A stretch of DNA of 64,000 bases from Bacillus sp. HMF5848 (GCF_003944835.1 NZ_RWIV01000001.1:1465501-1529500), one strand, 5' to 3'. Shown: positions 9,586 through 18,156, numbered from the stretch's first letter. Program-made: numbers and translations. The notes: a model not told the origin generated them from the sequence alone.

Positions 9586-11226
9586 ATGGGTTATGAGCAA
9601 AAGCCTTGGTTAAAATTATACGACCGTAGAATCCCGCATAATGTTTCTATTGAAGAGACAAATCTTTTTGAGTTGTTAGCAAAAGCCGCCAGAAAATATG
9701 GTGAAAATCCAGCATTAAGTTTTTTTGGAAAGTCGTGGAGTTTTTTTGAAACGAAGCATATCGCTGAAACACTGGCATCTTCGCTACATAATAGTGGATT
9801 TAAAAAAGGAGATCGCTTCGCTATTATGTTACCAAACTCACCTCACTATATTTTTTCATTATTTGCTGCCTTTCGTATTGGTGGAATAGTAGTGCAAGTG
9901 AATCCTATGTATGTGCAACGTGAGATAGAGTATGTTTTAAAAGACTCTGGTGCGGAATACATGATTGTACTAGATGCCTTTTATGAAAAGGTTAAGCAAG
10001 TACAGCCTAATACGTCACTTAAGAAAATTATAGTAGTTAGCTTTACCGGCACTAAGCATGAGCTAGCAGACGGTGATGTGTACTTTGATGAACTATTATT
10101 TATGAAGCAACAATCCCCTCTACCTGAAGTTGAGATAGATAGGGAAGAAGATATTGCTGTTTTACAATACACGGGTGGTACAACTGGTGTATCAAAAGGT
10201 GTAATGCTTACACATAATAATTTACTATCAAATGTTATTCAGGTTTGTGATTTTAGTTACCTTGCATGGGACGATAAACCTGAAAACTTTAATATGATGA
10301 GTGTTTTGCCAATGTTCCATGTGTTTGGTCTATCATGTAACGCTTTAGCCGGTATTCGTGAAGGCTGTAATCAGTTAATTTTACCTAGATTTGATGTACG
10401 TGAAGTGATGGAAATTGTAAAAAGAGAGAAACCGCTGCAAATGTCAGCTGTACCAACGATGTATATCGCGCTTAATAGTCAGCCGGATTTAGAGGATTAT
10501 GGCTTTGACCATATCCATTTCGTAAGTAGTGGAGGAGCTGCATTACCAGTTGAACAAATTAAAATTTTCGAAAGAAAAACTGGTAATAGATTAGTTGATG
10601 GATATGGATTATCAGAATCTTCACCATCTGCTATATTCAATCCACCATTTTTAGAAAGAAAATTAGGTAGTATAGGTATACCAATTCCTGGTACAGAATG
10701 TCGTATAGTGAAGGATACACTTGAAGGTGTAGTCGATGTTCCAGTAGGTGAAGCAGGTGAGTTAATAATTCGTGGTCCTCAAGTAATGAAGGGGTATTGG
10801 AATCGTCCAGAAGAAACAAAACTAGTTTTAGAGGATGGTTGGTTATTTACGGGTGATATTGCGAGAATGGATGAAGATGGATACTTCTATATACTAGATC
10901 GTAAAAAAGATGTCATTATTGCAAGCGGATACAATGTATATCCTCGCGAAATAGAGGAAGTTCTATATCAACATGAGGCTATTGAAGAGGCACTTGTTAT
11001 CGGTATTTCAAATGAGTATCGTGGTGAGTCCGTCAAGGCCTTTGTAAAATTACGAATAGGGTTTGAATCAACAGCAGAGGATATAATTCAATTTGCTAAG
11101 CAATATCTTGCTCCTTTTAAAGTTCCTGAGGTGGTAGAAGTGAAGGATGAATTACCAAAGTCATCAGTCGGAAAGCTTTTACGTCGTGCTCTGCGAGATT
11201 TAGAGCAAGAAAAACTAAATGTATAA
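9586..11226 (+). CDS. Long-chain fatty-acid--CoA ligase (AMP-forming)
   Basis: ANL-superfamily enzyme, cytoplasmic or membrane-associated, that activates a carboxylic acid to its acyl-CoA via an acyl-adenylate. 546 residues with the full motif set: P-loop YTGGTTGVSKGVMLTHNN near residues 195-212, the A5-type DGYGLSESSP, GWLFTGDIARMDEDGYFYILDRKKDVI, and the C-terminal Lys in KSSVGKLLRR. GGGAGG precedes the ATG by about nine bases. It stands alone upstream of the PHA genes. Supplying acyl-CoA for beta-oxidation or 3-hydroxyacyl-CoA monomers is plausible, but its chain length preference cannot be read. Confidence 0.9.
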   Translation: MGYEQKPWLKLYDRRIPHNVSIEETNLFELLAKAARKYGENPALSFFGKSWSFFETKHIAETLASSLHNSGFKKGDRFAIMLPNSPHYIFSLFAAFRIGGIVVQVNPMYVQREIEYVLKDSGAEYMIVLDAFYEKVKQVQPNTSLKKIIVVSFTGTKHELADGDVYFDELLFMKQQSPLPEVEIDREEDIAVLQYTGGTTGVSKGVMLTHNNLLSNVIQVCDFSYLAWDDKPENFNMMSVLPMFHVFGLSCNALAGIREGCNQLILPRFDVREVMEIVKREKPLQMSAVPTMYIALNSQPDLEDYGFDHIHFVSSGGAALPVEQIKIFERKTGNRLVDGYGLSESSPSAIFNPPFLERKLGSIGIPIPGTECRIVKDTLEGVVDVPVGEAGELIIRGPQVMKGYWNRPEETKLVLEDGWLFTGDIARMDEDGYFYILDRKKDVIIASGYNVYPREIEEVLYQHEAIEEALVIGISNEYRGESVKAFVKLRIGFESTAEDIIQFAKQYLAPFKVPEVVEVKDELPKSSVGKLLRRALRDLEQEKLNV

Positions 11227-11236
11227 ATAAATAGCA

Positions 11237-11270
11237 AGAAGTGCCGAGATTAAAAGTCTTGGCACTTCTA
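11237..11270. terminator. Hairpin between convergent genes
   Basis: AGAAGTGCCGAGA pairs with TCTTGGCACTTCT around TTAAAAG. It lies between the ligase and the minus-strand hydrolase. No strong T-run follows on the plus strand, so terminator strength is uncertain. Confidence 0.55.
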
Positions 11271-11275
11271 AAAAA

Positions 11276-12079
11276 TTATTGATTTTGCAAAAATTGTAAC
11301 ACTTTGTTGTTTACAATATCCGCAGCTTCTGTCACATAAATGTGACCAGCACCTGGTACTGTAAATAACTCAGCATTCTTGATTCGTGAAGCTAGAGTGA
11401 CACCATTTTCATAAGGTACGAGCTTGTCTGCATCTCCATGAATAACGAGTGTGGGAACAGTTATTTTTTCAAGATCAGTAGACGTATCATGAGCTAAGCA
11501 AGCCTGAAGTTGGAGCATGTAACCGTGAACAGGCGTCGGGATCTCAATTCTTGTTTTTATATCTTCGGCTATGTCTGAATGGTTATTCTCGATGAAGGTT
11601 TCACTGTAGAGGATAGGAACAACGGCCCAAGCTATTTCCTCAGGTGTAGAAGGGACGGATGCTCTTGAAATCATTAACATGGATACATCTGGGCTTGGTT
11701 GTATGTGAGTGGCACCACCTGCTGTCGTACAGCCAAGGATGAGAGATTGTACGCGGTCAGGATAATTGATTGCTAGCTTTTGTGCAATCATCCCGCCCAT
11801 TGATATGCCATAGACGTGAACCTTATCAACTTCGACTGCATCGAGAACTGCTTTAGCGTCATCTGCCATTAGTTCAATAGAATACGAGGATTGTGGTTTA
11901 GCACTTCGCCCAGTGCCTCTATTATCAAATAGGATTACTTGATACTTTTCAGCAAGAGCGGGCCAAGTTCTATTCCAGGAGAGTGCATTGTGTGATAAAC
12001 CCATGATAAGAAGTAGGGGCTCTCCTTCGCCGTGTACTTCATAATAAATCTCAGTTCCGTTGTTTGTAGTTGTAGGCAT
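11276..12079 (-). CDS. Alpha/beta hydrolase, PcaD-like
   Basis: A 267-residue cytoplasmic serine hydrolase. The start was placed at the ATG nine bases after AAGGAG; the upstream in-frame TTG touches the ribosome site. Seen: LLLIMGLSHNALSW (oxyanion-hole region), FDNRGTGRS, nucleophile elbow GISMGGMIAQ, acid HGDADKLVPYENG and the His in GAGHIYVTEA. It resembles 3-oxoadipate-enol-lactonase-like hydrolases, the fold also used by intracellular PHB depolymerases of Bacillus. It lies divergent from the PHA operon, so a role in PHA or oligomer turnover is possible but unproven. Confidence 0.8.
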   Translation of the reverse strand: MPTTTNNGTEIYYEVHGEGEPLLLIMGLSHNALSWNRTWPALAEKYQVILFDNRGTGRSAKPQSSYSIELMADDAKAVLDAVEVDKVHVYGISMGGMIAQKLAINYPDRVQSLILGCTTAGGATHIQPSPDVSMLMISRASVPSTPEEIAWAVVPILYSETFIENNHSDIAEDIKTRIEIPTPVHGYMLQLQACLAHDTSTDLEKITVPTLVIHGDADKLVPYENGVTLASRIKNAELFTVPGAGHIYVTEAADIVNNKVLQFLQNQ

Positions 12080-12219
12080 GATTATCAACTCCTTATTTAT
12101 TATAGAGATAGTTTCCGTTGTCTCTATTCAACTGTATAATATATGAAATTATCAGATAGTCAATGAATATTTTGTAAAACTTTCTAATAAATGGATGTTA
12201 TTTCCGTTAGGTGGATGCT

Positions 12220-12654
12220 ATGCAATTCTTTGACGAAGAGACCATACGAATATTAGAAAAACTAGAACAGAATTGTAATAAGCAGCTCTATAATGCAACT
12301 GATACGTTAAATTTTGTGGAATGCTTAAATGAGTCACTGAACATTCATGTGCAGCAGGTGCAGAGTGCTAGGCAGTATGTAACGGAATGTTTAACGTTAC
12401 ACGATGTTCCTTGTAAGCATAGCATTATTGATCTTTCAAAGTATGTAATTAAGTTCGAGGATAGATTGGATATGCTTGAAGATTTCGTATATACAGTGAT
12501 TAAGAATCAACGGAAAGTACAGATAAAAGTATCACGTGTTAAGGAAGGATTAAAGAGTGCAAAAAGTGATTTATACTCAATAGATACGAATAATCGCTCA
12601 ACAAAATTGTTAACTATTTCTCAACAATTATCGGAGCTAAAAGCAATGTTTTAA
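12220..12654 (+). CDS. Divergent PhaR-family protein heading the PHA operon
   Basis: A 144-residue, mostly helical protein with no signal peptide or membrane segment. ATG 12220 is chosen because TAGGTGG lies five bases upstream; a GTG at 12211 would overlap that site. No named family is obvious. However, its central stretch VPCKHSIIDLSKYVIKFE followed by DRLDMLED parallels IPTKSDVANVAKLTIQAE followed by HKLDNLEE of the next gene, and KQLYNATD/FVECLNES fit KQMNAMLF/FVKLSNLE. I therefore infer a diverged third member of the PhaR family. It lies 26 bases upstream of phaR and is probably cotranscribed. It could act as a granule-associated or synthase-modulating subunit. Confidence 0.6.
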   Translation: MQFFDEETIRILEKLEQNCNKQLYNATDTLNFVECLNESLNIHVQQVQSARQYVTECLTLHDVPCKHSIIDLSKYVIKFEDRLDMLEDFVYTVIKNQRKVQIKVSRVKEGLKSAKSDLYSIDTNNRSTKLLTISQQLSELKAMF

Positions 12655-12680
12655 GAATATATTATGTAGAGGTGAGAGAA

Positions 12681-13250
12681 GTGACAGAAAATAAAACGTA
12701 TGATCCTTATCAATCCTTTTTGAAGTTAAGTAGTTTATGGGAAAAGCAAATGAATGCAATGTTATTTATGTGGACAAATAATAGTGAATTTGTAAAGCTG
12801 TCAAACCTAGAGGCAGAATATCATTCTAAATATGTGGAATTTTTACGGAAAAATCAAGAACTAATTGCAAATGTATTAAATATACCGACAAAGTCAGATG
12901 TTGCTAATGTTGCTAAACTCACTATTCAAGCAGAGCATAAGCTTGATAATCTTGAAGAGCATATCTGGTCTTTACAAGACAGTCTTTCGGATACAAACAA
13001 GGATGTTGAATCCATGATTGATGTGTCTAAAGATATTATAAAGCTTACAAAGCAGCTGAAAACTGAGATGACAAGAACAAAAAAGGAGCTTGCTGAGTCA
13101 AAGAAAATGAGTTCAGAAATACAAGAGATAAAAGAAGAACTCTCCCTTTTAAAAGAATTAAAAGATGAATGGGGAAGCGTTCGAGACATGATTCTAGAAA
13201 AACAAGATGTGACGGAGAAACAAGAGCTAGTTGAGAGTGAAACTAATTAA
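12681..13250 (+). CDS. phaR: PHA synthase subunit PhaR, copy 1
   Basis: In Bacillus the class IV PHA synthase is a PhaR-PhaC complex, and PhaR is needed for activity. 189 residues from GTG 12681, preceded by AGAGGTGAG; a GTG at 12672 is too close to the ribosome site. The N-terminal half has YDPYQSFLKLSSLWEKQMN, TNNSEFVKLSNL and IPTKSDVANVAKL; the C-terminal half (about residues 95-185) is a long charged coiled coil. It lies 32 bases before phaC, in the expected phaR-phaC order. A clear paralogue (copy 2) lies at 17568. Confidence 0.85.
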   Translation: MTENKTYDPYQSFLKLSSLWEKQMNAMLFMWTNNSEFVKLSNLEAEYHSKYVEFLRKNQELIANVLNIPTKSDVANVAKLTIQAEHKLDNLEEHIWSLQDSLSDTNKDVESMIDVSKDIIKLTKQLKTEMTRTKKELAESKKMSSEIQEIKEELSLLKELKDEWGSVRDMILEKQDVTEKQELVESETN

Positions 13251-13282
13251 TACTAATCATATGGTTGAGAGGAGACATTAGC

Positions 13283-14362
13283 ATGGCGACTGAAACACCT
13301 AGCAAGCCAAAAGTTCCAGCTTTAGATTATCAAAAGGAAATGAGACGTTGGAAAGAAATATATAAAGCATTACTTGGACCAGACCTTCAGGTAGGTACTA
13401 CACCGCGTGTAGAGGTTTGGAGGAAAAATAAAACTGTCCTGTGGTACTATCCTGCTCAAGAGAAAAAATACAATGTCCCTTTATTCTTTGTGTATTCATT
13501 ATTAAATAAGCCGTATATTCTTGACATTGCACCTGGCTCGAGTGTTATTGGAGGTCTTACTGAAAAAGGCTACGATGTGTATATGCTAGATTGGGGGTCT
13601 CCTGGAATTGAAGATAGCGAGATTAGCCTCGACACATATGTAGATGATTATTTAAGAAGAGCAATAAAGCGAGCCATTCGCCATTCTGATGCTGGAGAGA
13701 TTTCTTTAGTAGGCTATTGCTTAGGAGGCACATTGTCTGCTATTTATACATCAATTTCCGATGAGCCAATTAGAAATTTGATTCTTGCAACAGTTCCAAT
13801 CGATTTCAGCATGTCAATTGTACCACCGAAATGGTTAGATGGCTTGAGAAGAGGAATATTGAGTGTTGATAGTCTTGCTAATGTTTATGGTACGATTCCT
13901 GCTGAATATTTATATTTAATGTTCCGTGCCTTATCCCCAATATATTTAACGCCGTATACGAACTTAATTAGTCGAGCTGATGACAAACGTTATGTTGATA
14001 AATGGCGTCGTATGGATAAATGGACACGAGATACGGTCTCTTTTAGCGGAAAAGCATTTAAACAATTTTTCAATGATTTGTATAAAGAAAACAAGCTTGT
14101 AAAAGGAGAAATGCAAATAGGTGGTAAGCAAGTAGATTTGAGTAAAATAGATTGTAGCTTATTTGTAGTGTCATCCTCAAATGATAATCTTGTTGTTGAA
14201 CCACAAAGCTTGCCTATTATGGACTTAGTATCAAGTAAAGATAAGACGTATCAATTAATCGAAGCTGGTCACGTATCACTGGCATTAACGGGAGTATTTG
14301 CAGATATTATTGACCCTTGGCTTGCTAGTCGTTCAGATGCTTTAGAAGAAACTAAAGTGTAA
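13283..14362 (+). CDS. phaC: Class III/IV poly(3-hydroxyalkanoate) synthase PhaC
   Basis: Polymerises (R)-3-hydroxyacyl-CoA into PHA at the granule surface. ATG 13283 follows GAGAGGAG at eight bases and gives 359 residues, the short length of class III/IV synthases. The lipase-box-like GYCLGG near residue 148 supplies the catalytic Cys; the acid is expected in SSSNDNLVVEP and the general base is the His of EAGHVSLALTG. Further family signatures are DIAPGSSVIGGLTEKGYDVYMLDWGSPG and the Trp-rich WYYPAQEKK. The monomer-supply genes phaA and phaB are absent from the window. Confidence 0.95.
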   Translation: MATETPSKPKVPALDYQKEMRRWKEIYKALLGPDLQVGTTPRVEVWRKNKTVLWYYPAQEKKYNVPLFFVYSLLNKPYILDIAPGSSVIGGLTEKGYDVYMLDWGSPGIEDSEISLDTYVDDYLRRAIKRAIRHSDAGEISLVGYCLGGTLSAIYTSISDEPIRNLILATVPIDFSMSIVPPKWLDGLRRGILSVDSLANVYGTIPAEYLYLMFRALSPIYLTPYTNLISRADDKRYVDKWRRMDKWTRDTVSFSGKAFKQFFNDLYKENKLVKGEMQIGGKQVDLSKIDCSLFVVSSSNDNLVVEPQSLPIMDLVSSKDKTYQLIEAGHVSLALTGVFADIIDPWLASRSDALEETKV

Positions 14363-14383
14363 GCACGGAATGCTATTAACAAT

Positions 14384-14409
14384 TTGCGGGAAGACAATTC
14401 TTCCCGCAA
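14384..14409. terminator. Hairpin between phaC and the convergent hydrolase
   Basis: TTGCGGGAAGA pairs with TCTTCCCGCAA around a four-base loop. It is perfect but has no long T-run, so it may serve as a weak bidirectional terminator or a 3' stabiliser. Confidence 0.6.
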
Positions 14410-14474
14410 TATTATGAATATAAATAAGGACTTTGTGAAGAGAGATATTTTTAACTTTTAACAAAACAAGAATG

Positions 14475-15239
14475 TTAGGCTGTTGCTTTCTGCTTTCCTA
14501 AAAAATTACGAAGCAACCCATTAAAGCTATGTTTTGCTTCTACTTTTGCAACATGGCCACTGTTCCTAAGTATTACAAATTCAGAGTGTGGAATTAATTT
14601 ATGCATCCATAATTGAATCCATACTGGGAGAACGGAGTCATATTGACTTCCAACTATTAGAGTAGGTGCAGTGATTTTTGGTAGAAGTGATAAGTTATTT
14701 ACTTTGAGGCATGCTTTTAATGAATTTAAAAATGCGTCAGGTTTAGGGCGGAAATAGTGGTTGAATTCGTGTACTGTGTTGTCGTCCCATGAATATAAAC
14801 TAATATGGGCTGCGTAGTTTTTCTGTTTTTTTCTAGAAAGAGAATGGGCTTTATGCTCTCTGAACTTATAAAATAGCTTCCCAAATTGTTTAGGAAAGTA
14901 ATGAAAGGTACTAACGAGAATAAGCGATCTACACATGTGGGGAGCTTGTCGATAAATTTCCTGAGCAACAGCACCGCCCATTGATAGTCCACAAATGTTA
15001 GCGTTTTCAATATTGAGATTCTTTAATAATGTAATAATATCCTCAGCAAATATTTCAATAGAAATGTCTTCTTGATTCTCACAATCACCATGCCCGCGCA
15101 AATCTGGAATTATCATATCGTATTGATCGGCGAGCTCGAATTGGTTGTGCCAGCCTTCTTTTACTTCTCCAAGTCCGTGGATGAGAACGAGAGGTTCTCC
15201 AAAGCCTAAACGTAAATAAGGAATGTTGCCTTTTTCCAT
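14475..15239 (-). CDS. Alpha/beta hydrolase, PHA-locus paralogue 1
   Basis: A 254-residue serine hydrolase, preceded by AGGAGG six bases before the ATG. Seen: EPLVLIHGLGEVKEGW (oxyanion region), PDLRGHGD, nucleophile elbow GLSMGGAVAQEIYRQAP near residues 94-110, acid GSQYDSVLPVW and the His of NSGHVAKVEA. It is strikingly similar end to end to the hydrolase at 18234-19016. Both lie convergent to PhaR-containing operons and face the pha genes. Intracellular PHB depolymerases and 3HB-oligomer hydrolases have this fold; that role is inferred from position only. Confidence 0.8.
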   Translation of the reverse strand: MEKGNIPYLRLGFGEPLVLIHGLGEVKEGWHNQFELADQYDMIIPDLRGHGDCENQEDISIEIFAEDIITLLKNLNIENANICGLSMGGAVAQEIYRQAPHMCRSLILVSTFHYFPKQFGKLFYKFREHKAHSLSRKKQKNYAAHISLYSWDDNTVHEFNHYFRPKPDAFLNSLKACLKVNNLSLLPKITAPTLIVGSQYDSVLPVWIQLWMHKLIPHSEFVILRNSGHVAKVEAKHSFNGLLRNFLGKQKATA

Positions 15240-15353
15240 ATAATTCCTCCTAGGTTTTTAAAGGTTATTATAAAGCATTTTAACATTTAGTAAAGTAAAA
15301 ACATCTAAGAAATTTATTGTTTTTATATATATTAAGAAAAATCGTAATTATGA

Positions 15354-15424
15354 CCTATACATGTAAAATACATATATAGGACAATTGACATTTTTTACTT
15401 ATAGGTGTAAAATACATATATAGG
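15354..15424 (+). promoter_or_regulatory. phaQ promoter with duplicated operator
   Basis: TTGACA (15385-15390), 17 bases, TAAAAT (15408-15413). Two copies of a palindrome frame it: copy 1 at 15354-15380 (CCTATACATGTA-AAA-TACATATATAGG, one mismatch between arms) and copy 2 at 15398-15424, whose right half is identical and which contains the -10 box. The core ATGTA/TACAT fits the ATGT...ACAT style of PadR-family operators, though with a shorter spacer. Autoregulation by PhaQ is the direct inference. Confidence 0.8.
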
Positions 15425-15439
15425 AAGAGGTGATAATAC

Positions 15440-15883
15440 ATGGAAAGCAAAAACAACAACCCGTCAATTAGTCCTTCAAAGAACTTTATTCTTCCATTTA
15501 TTTTATTGCTTCTAAGTAAGGTTTCATTACACGGTTATGAACTAAGTCAGAAGCTACAAGCATTTGGATTTAAGTCGGTTGATCAAGGGAACTTATATCG
15601 TTTGTTAAGACAATTAGAAAAGGATGAGCTTGTCTCATCAGAATGGGATACTAACGGACCTGGTCCAGCAAAACGTCGCTACTTTATAACAAAAGCAGGT
15701 ATAACGTATTTAAAGGGTTATGCTAATCAACTAGAATCGTATCAAACCATGCTTGACCAGTTTTTTAAGATGTATTCCAGTTTTATTGAGCTCTATCTCC
15801 CTCCATTTCAAAAGAAGGGTCCAATAGAGGAAGTAAAAGATGAAAAAAGGAGGAATGAGGAAGATGCCAGCAAAGAAGACTAG
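15440..15883 (+). CDS. phaQ: PHB-responsive PadR-type repressor PhaQ
   Basis: A 147-residue winged-helix regulator. The PadR domain occupies about residues 14-110: FILLLLSKVSLHGYELSQKLQAFGF, the recognition region GNLYRLLRQLEKDELVSSEW, the wing GPAKRRYFIT and TKAGITYLKGY, followed by a dimerising C-terminal helix. In Bacillus megaterium-type clusters PhaQ represses phaP and its own gene, and PHB itself relieves repression. AGAGGTGAT lies six bases before the ATG. The last 20 bases overlap phaP, and a highly charged tail (KDEKRRNEED) is encoded over the phaP ribosome site. Confidence 0.9.
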   Translation: MESKNNNPSISPSKNFILPFILLLLSKVSLHGYELSQKLQAFGFKSVDQGNLYRLLRQLEKDELVSSEWDTNGPGPAKRRYFITKAGITYLKGYANQLESYQTMLDQFFKMYSSFIELYLPPFQKKGPIEEVKDEKRRNEEDASKED

Positions 15884-16472
15884 TACAACTACAAAGGCCA
15901 CTGCAGACAAAAAGGAAGAAGTAAACAATGAGGTTATGGAAATGCCAAGATTAATGAACCAATTTGTCGACACATTTTGGAATCAGTACGAACGCTCTGT
16001 AGCGCGCGCTCGACAAATGCGTGAGCAGCGAGAGGATGCATATTTAAACGCTTTAAAAGAGTTAATGCAATTTAACAAAGAGTATCGTGCATCTGTTGTT
16101 AACCTTTACAGCGATGTTCGGAAAACAAACACAGAGTTAATGAAGCAGGCTGTAGCAACTATGAATGCTCGTACAGAAGATGCAGAACAACCAAAGTCTG
16201 AGGAAGAAAATGAGATGTTAAGGCAATGGCAGGATGTAGCACACCGTGCAGAAACACTAGCAACAACGCCTATTAAGTCAGGATTTGAAATGATGGATCG
16301 CTTAGCAGGAAATCTTGAAAACAATGTTGAATCTTATGTTGCATACTCTCGTGAGCAACGTAAGCAATGGGAAGACCTTGGTGATGAATATATGAAGTAT
16401 GCAAGAAATACTCATCACAAAGTGGTTGACCGTTTAGAAGACACAATGAAAACTTTAGTAAATGCTAGATAA
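15864..16472 (+). CDS. phaP: Phasin-like PHA granule protein PhaP
   Basis: 202 residues from ATG 15864, nine bases after AAAGGAGG; earlier in-frame ATGs at 15840 and 15855 abut or precede that site. A low-complexity Lys/Thr/Ala N terminus (MPAKKTSTTTKATADKKEE) recalls the PhaF/PhaI-type basic tails that can contact DNA. The rest is amphipathic helix: LMNQFVDTFWNQYERSVARARQMREQREDAYL through the C terminus, with no Cys and no membrane segment. Phasins coat PHA granules and limit coalescence. Its position directly after phaQ, with overlap, fits the known phaQ-phaP order. A strong terminator follows. Confidence 0.8.
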   Translation: MPAKKTSTTTKATADKKEEVNNEVMEMPRLMNQFVDTFWNQYERSVARARQMREQREDAYLNALKELMQFNKEYRASVVNLYSDVRKTNTELMKQAVATMNARTEDAEQPKSEEENEMLRQWQDVAHRAETLATTPIKSGFEMMDRLAGNLENNVESYVAYSREQRKQWEDLGDEYMKYARNTHHKVVDRLEDTMKTLVNAR

Positions 16473-16482
16473 CGCATTTTTG

Positions 16483-16516
16483 ATCCACTAGAACTAGCAC
16501 TGGTGGATTTTTTTTG
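16483..16516 (+). terminator. Terminator after phaQ-phaP
   Basis: ATCCACTAG pairs with CTGGTGGAT (one G-T wobble), followed by eight T. A strong intrinsic terminator. Confidence 0.85.
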
Positions 16517-16857
16517 TAAAAATTAGTGAATAGAATGTGTGATTTCACTACAGGATGTGACAAAAACATCAATTCTGGATGCTGCTGTGAACATTTTGTT
16601 ACAGCAATAATCTGAACATTGTGTGAACAGCAGTCTAAGTTTGACAAAATTCGTTTCTATTTGCAATATCGACAATTCTCTTTTTTATGAGAAGTCCTTA
16701 TTATCTCTAGATTTCTTAATGTGTTTGTTGATTTGTGTTACAAAAAATGATGATAGGTGTCGATAAGGCTTTGTTTACAAATTCTTACTGGGACTTAATA
16801 ATTTAATAGAAGGAACTAAATGTAACCGTTTTAATAATTGAAATGGAGGAGATTAAT
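16517..16857. other. Non-coding gap before second phasin-like gene
   Basis: A 340-base AT-rich interval. It holds TGCTGTGAAC facing GTTACAGCA (16583-16605), an imperfect inverted repeat, and TTGACA at 16641-16646 with a poor -10 (CAATAT, 17 bases on), so a promoter lies somewhere here but cannot be fixed. No coding potential seen. Confidence 0.4.
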
Positions 16858-17511
16858 ATGACTGAAAACAAAGAGGTACATGCTCAAGAACCAGCTAATG
16901 AAAAAATGGAACAACAAGCTCATGAGGAAAGACTTACTAGTTTAGATTTATTATGGCAGCATATTCTTCAAGAAATAGATGCATGGGCAGCAAGAGCGGA
17001 TTTTCGTGATGAGGTTCTATTAAAGGCTGTTCATCAATATGCAGAAGGCATGAAGAGAAGTCAAGAAAATGTTCAAAAAATTAGCGAGACATTTATGCAT
17101 GAGCTAAGATCTTGGGAAAAAACAGCTCGTGAGGAATTTTTAATGTCGACAACTGCGATTCAGCATTTCTTCCCAATCAAATCATATGAAGAAGTAAATG
17201 AAGTATTTGATAGCATTCAAGAAAGAACCGCAAAATTAATTGCTACGCCATTTAAATCAATGTCAGAAAGACAATCTGTAGAAAAGTATATTGAAACTCT
17301 TCAGCATTATATGCAAATTAGAAAGCAAAGTCGTGACCAATATGTTGCTAATATGAAGCAAACAGCTCGCCTTGTTTATGAAAGTCAAAAAGGGTTTGTT
17401 GATTTGTTTACAAATCAATTGAAGGCCATCATCTTCCCATTTGAAAAATACATGGAAAAGTATAATGAGCCGGGAAAAGAACCTGTAAAATCAGAACCTG
17501 TAAAGTCATAG
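16858..17511 (+). CDS. Second phasin-like / PHA-associated helical protein
   Basis: 217 residues from ATG 16858, six bases after GGAGGAG. Mostly amphipathic helix without Cys: LDLLWQHILQEIDAWAARADFRDEVLLKAVHQYAEGMKRSQENVQKISE, then TTAIQHFFPIKSYEEVNEVFDSIQERTAKL, ending in a short repeat EPVKSEPVKS. The middle motif RTAKLIATPFKSMSER resembles RAETLATTPIKSGFEM of PhaP just upstream, so the two may be distant paralogues. Sandwiched between phaP and a second phaR, it is probably a granule-surface protein. The lead to phaR copy 2 is 56 bases. Confidence 0.65.
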   Translation: MTENKEVHAQEPANEKMEQQAHEERLTSLDLLWQHILQEIDAWAARADFRDEVLLKAVHQYAEGMKRSQENVQKISETFMHELRSWEKTAREEFLMSTTAIQHFFPIKSYEEVNEVFDSIQERTAKLIATPFKSMSERQSVEKYIETLQHYMQIRKQSRDQYVANMKQTARLVYESQKGFVDLFTNQLKAIIFPFEKYMEKYNEPGKEPVKSEPVKS

Positions 17512-17567
17512 TACATTAGAAAAAGGCTACCACCGTTAGTTACTCATTTGAAAAGGGGGGATGTTTA

Positions 17568-18113
17568 GTGGCATATTTTAAATGGTATGATCCGTTCGAC
17601 ACTTATTTAAAGGTAAGTAAATTCTGGGAGAGACAACTAAACGGATTACTATTTATGGGCACAAATAACGATGAGTTCGTACGTTTATCTAATTTAAGTG
17701 CTAACTCTCATGCTCGATACGTTACTATTTTAAGGAAATACCAGGAGTTTTTAGCAACATTATTATACGTTCCTACGAAGAACGATGTTGCCAATGTTGC
17801 GAAGTTATCAATACAAACCGAAGATAAAATTGACAAAGTAGAAGAACAGCTTTGGGTTCTTCAAGACAAAGTTGATTTAGCATATGAGCAGATTCAAAAA
17901 ATGGTAACCGAGACAACAGAAGTAATGAATGTAACAAAATCTTTCGAGAAGGCTGATCTTACACCTAGCATAGCTATCGATGAAACTCATAAGGATCTTG
18001 TAGCAATAAAGGAAGAGCTAGCTAAGCTTCAAGCATTAAAAGCTGATTTGGATGAAATTAAAAATATGCTAGAAAAAGAAAAGCTGCTTCAACCATCAAG
18101 CTTTGAATTTTAA
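17568..18113 (+). CDS. PHA synthase subunit PhaR, copy 2
   Basis: A 181-residue paralogue of the PhaR at 12681. It starts at GTG 17568 after AAAAGGGGGGATG. Aligned by eye: YDPFDTYLKVSKFWERQLN against YDPYQSFLKLSSLWEKQMN, TNNDEFVRLSNL against TNNSEFVKLSNL, and VPTKNDVANVAKLSIQTE against IPTKSDVANVAKLTIQAE. The C-terminal coiled coil is diverged and shorter in repeats. No phaC follows; instead a terminator and a convergent hydrolase do. It may be an alternative PhaC partner or a granule protein. The duplication is obvious from the sequence; its role is inference. Confidence 0.8.
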   Translation: MAYFKWYDPFDTYLKVSKFWERQLNGLLFMGTNNDEFVRLSNLSANSHARYVTILRKYQEFLATLLYVPTKNDVANVAKLSIQTEDKIDKVEEQLWVLQDKVDLAYEQIQKMVTETTEVMNVTKSFEKADLTPSIAIDETHKDLVAIKEELAKLQALKADLDEIKNMLEKEKLLQPSSFEF

Positions 18114-18114
18114 A

Positions 18115-18156
18115 AATAAGTGGGAAAGCTCTTGTATAGCTTTCCCACTTATTTTT
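18115..18156. terminator. Bidirectional terminator after phaR copy 2
   Basis: AATAAGTGGGAAAGCT pairs perfectly with AGCTTTCCCACTTATT, followed by TTTG. Symmetrical AT ends let it act for both convergent genes. Confidence 0.85.

Noticed and set aside
16583-16605. TGCTGTGAAC/GTTACAGCA inverted repeat before the second phasin-like gene
   Set aside because: Imperfect and not repeated elsewhere in the PHA locus; no regulator can be assigned.
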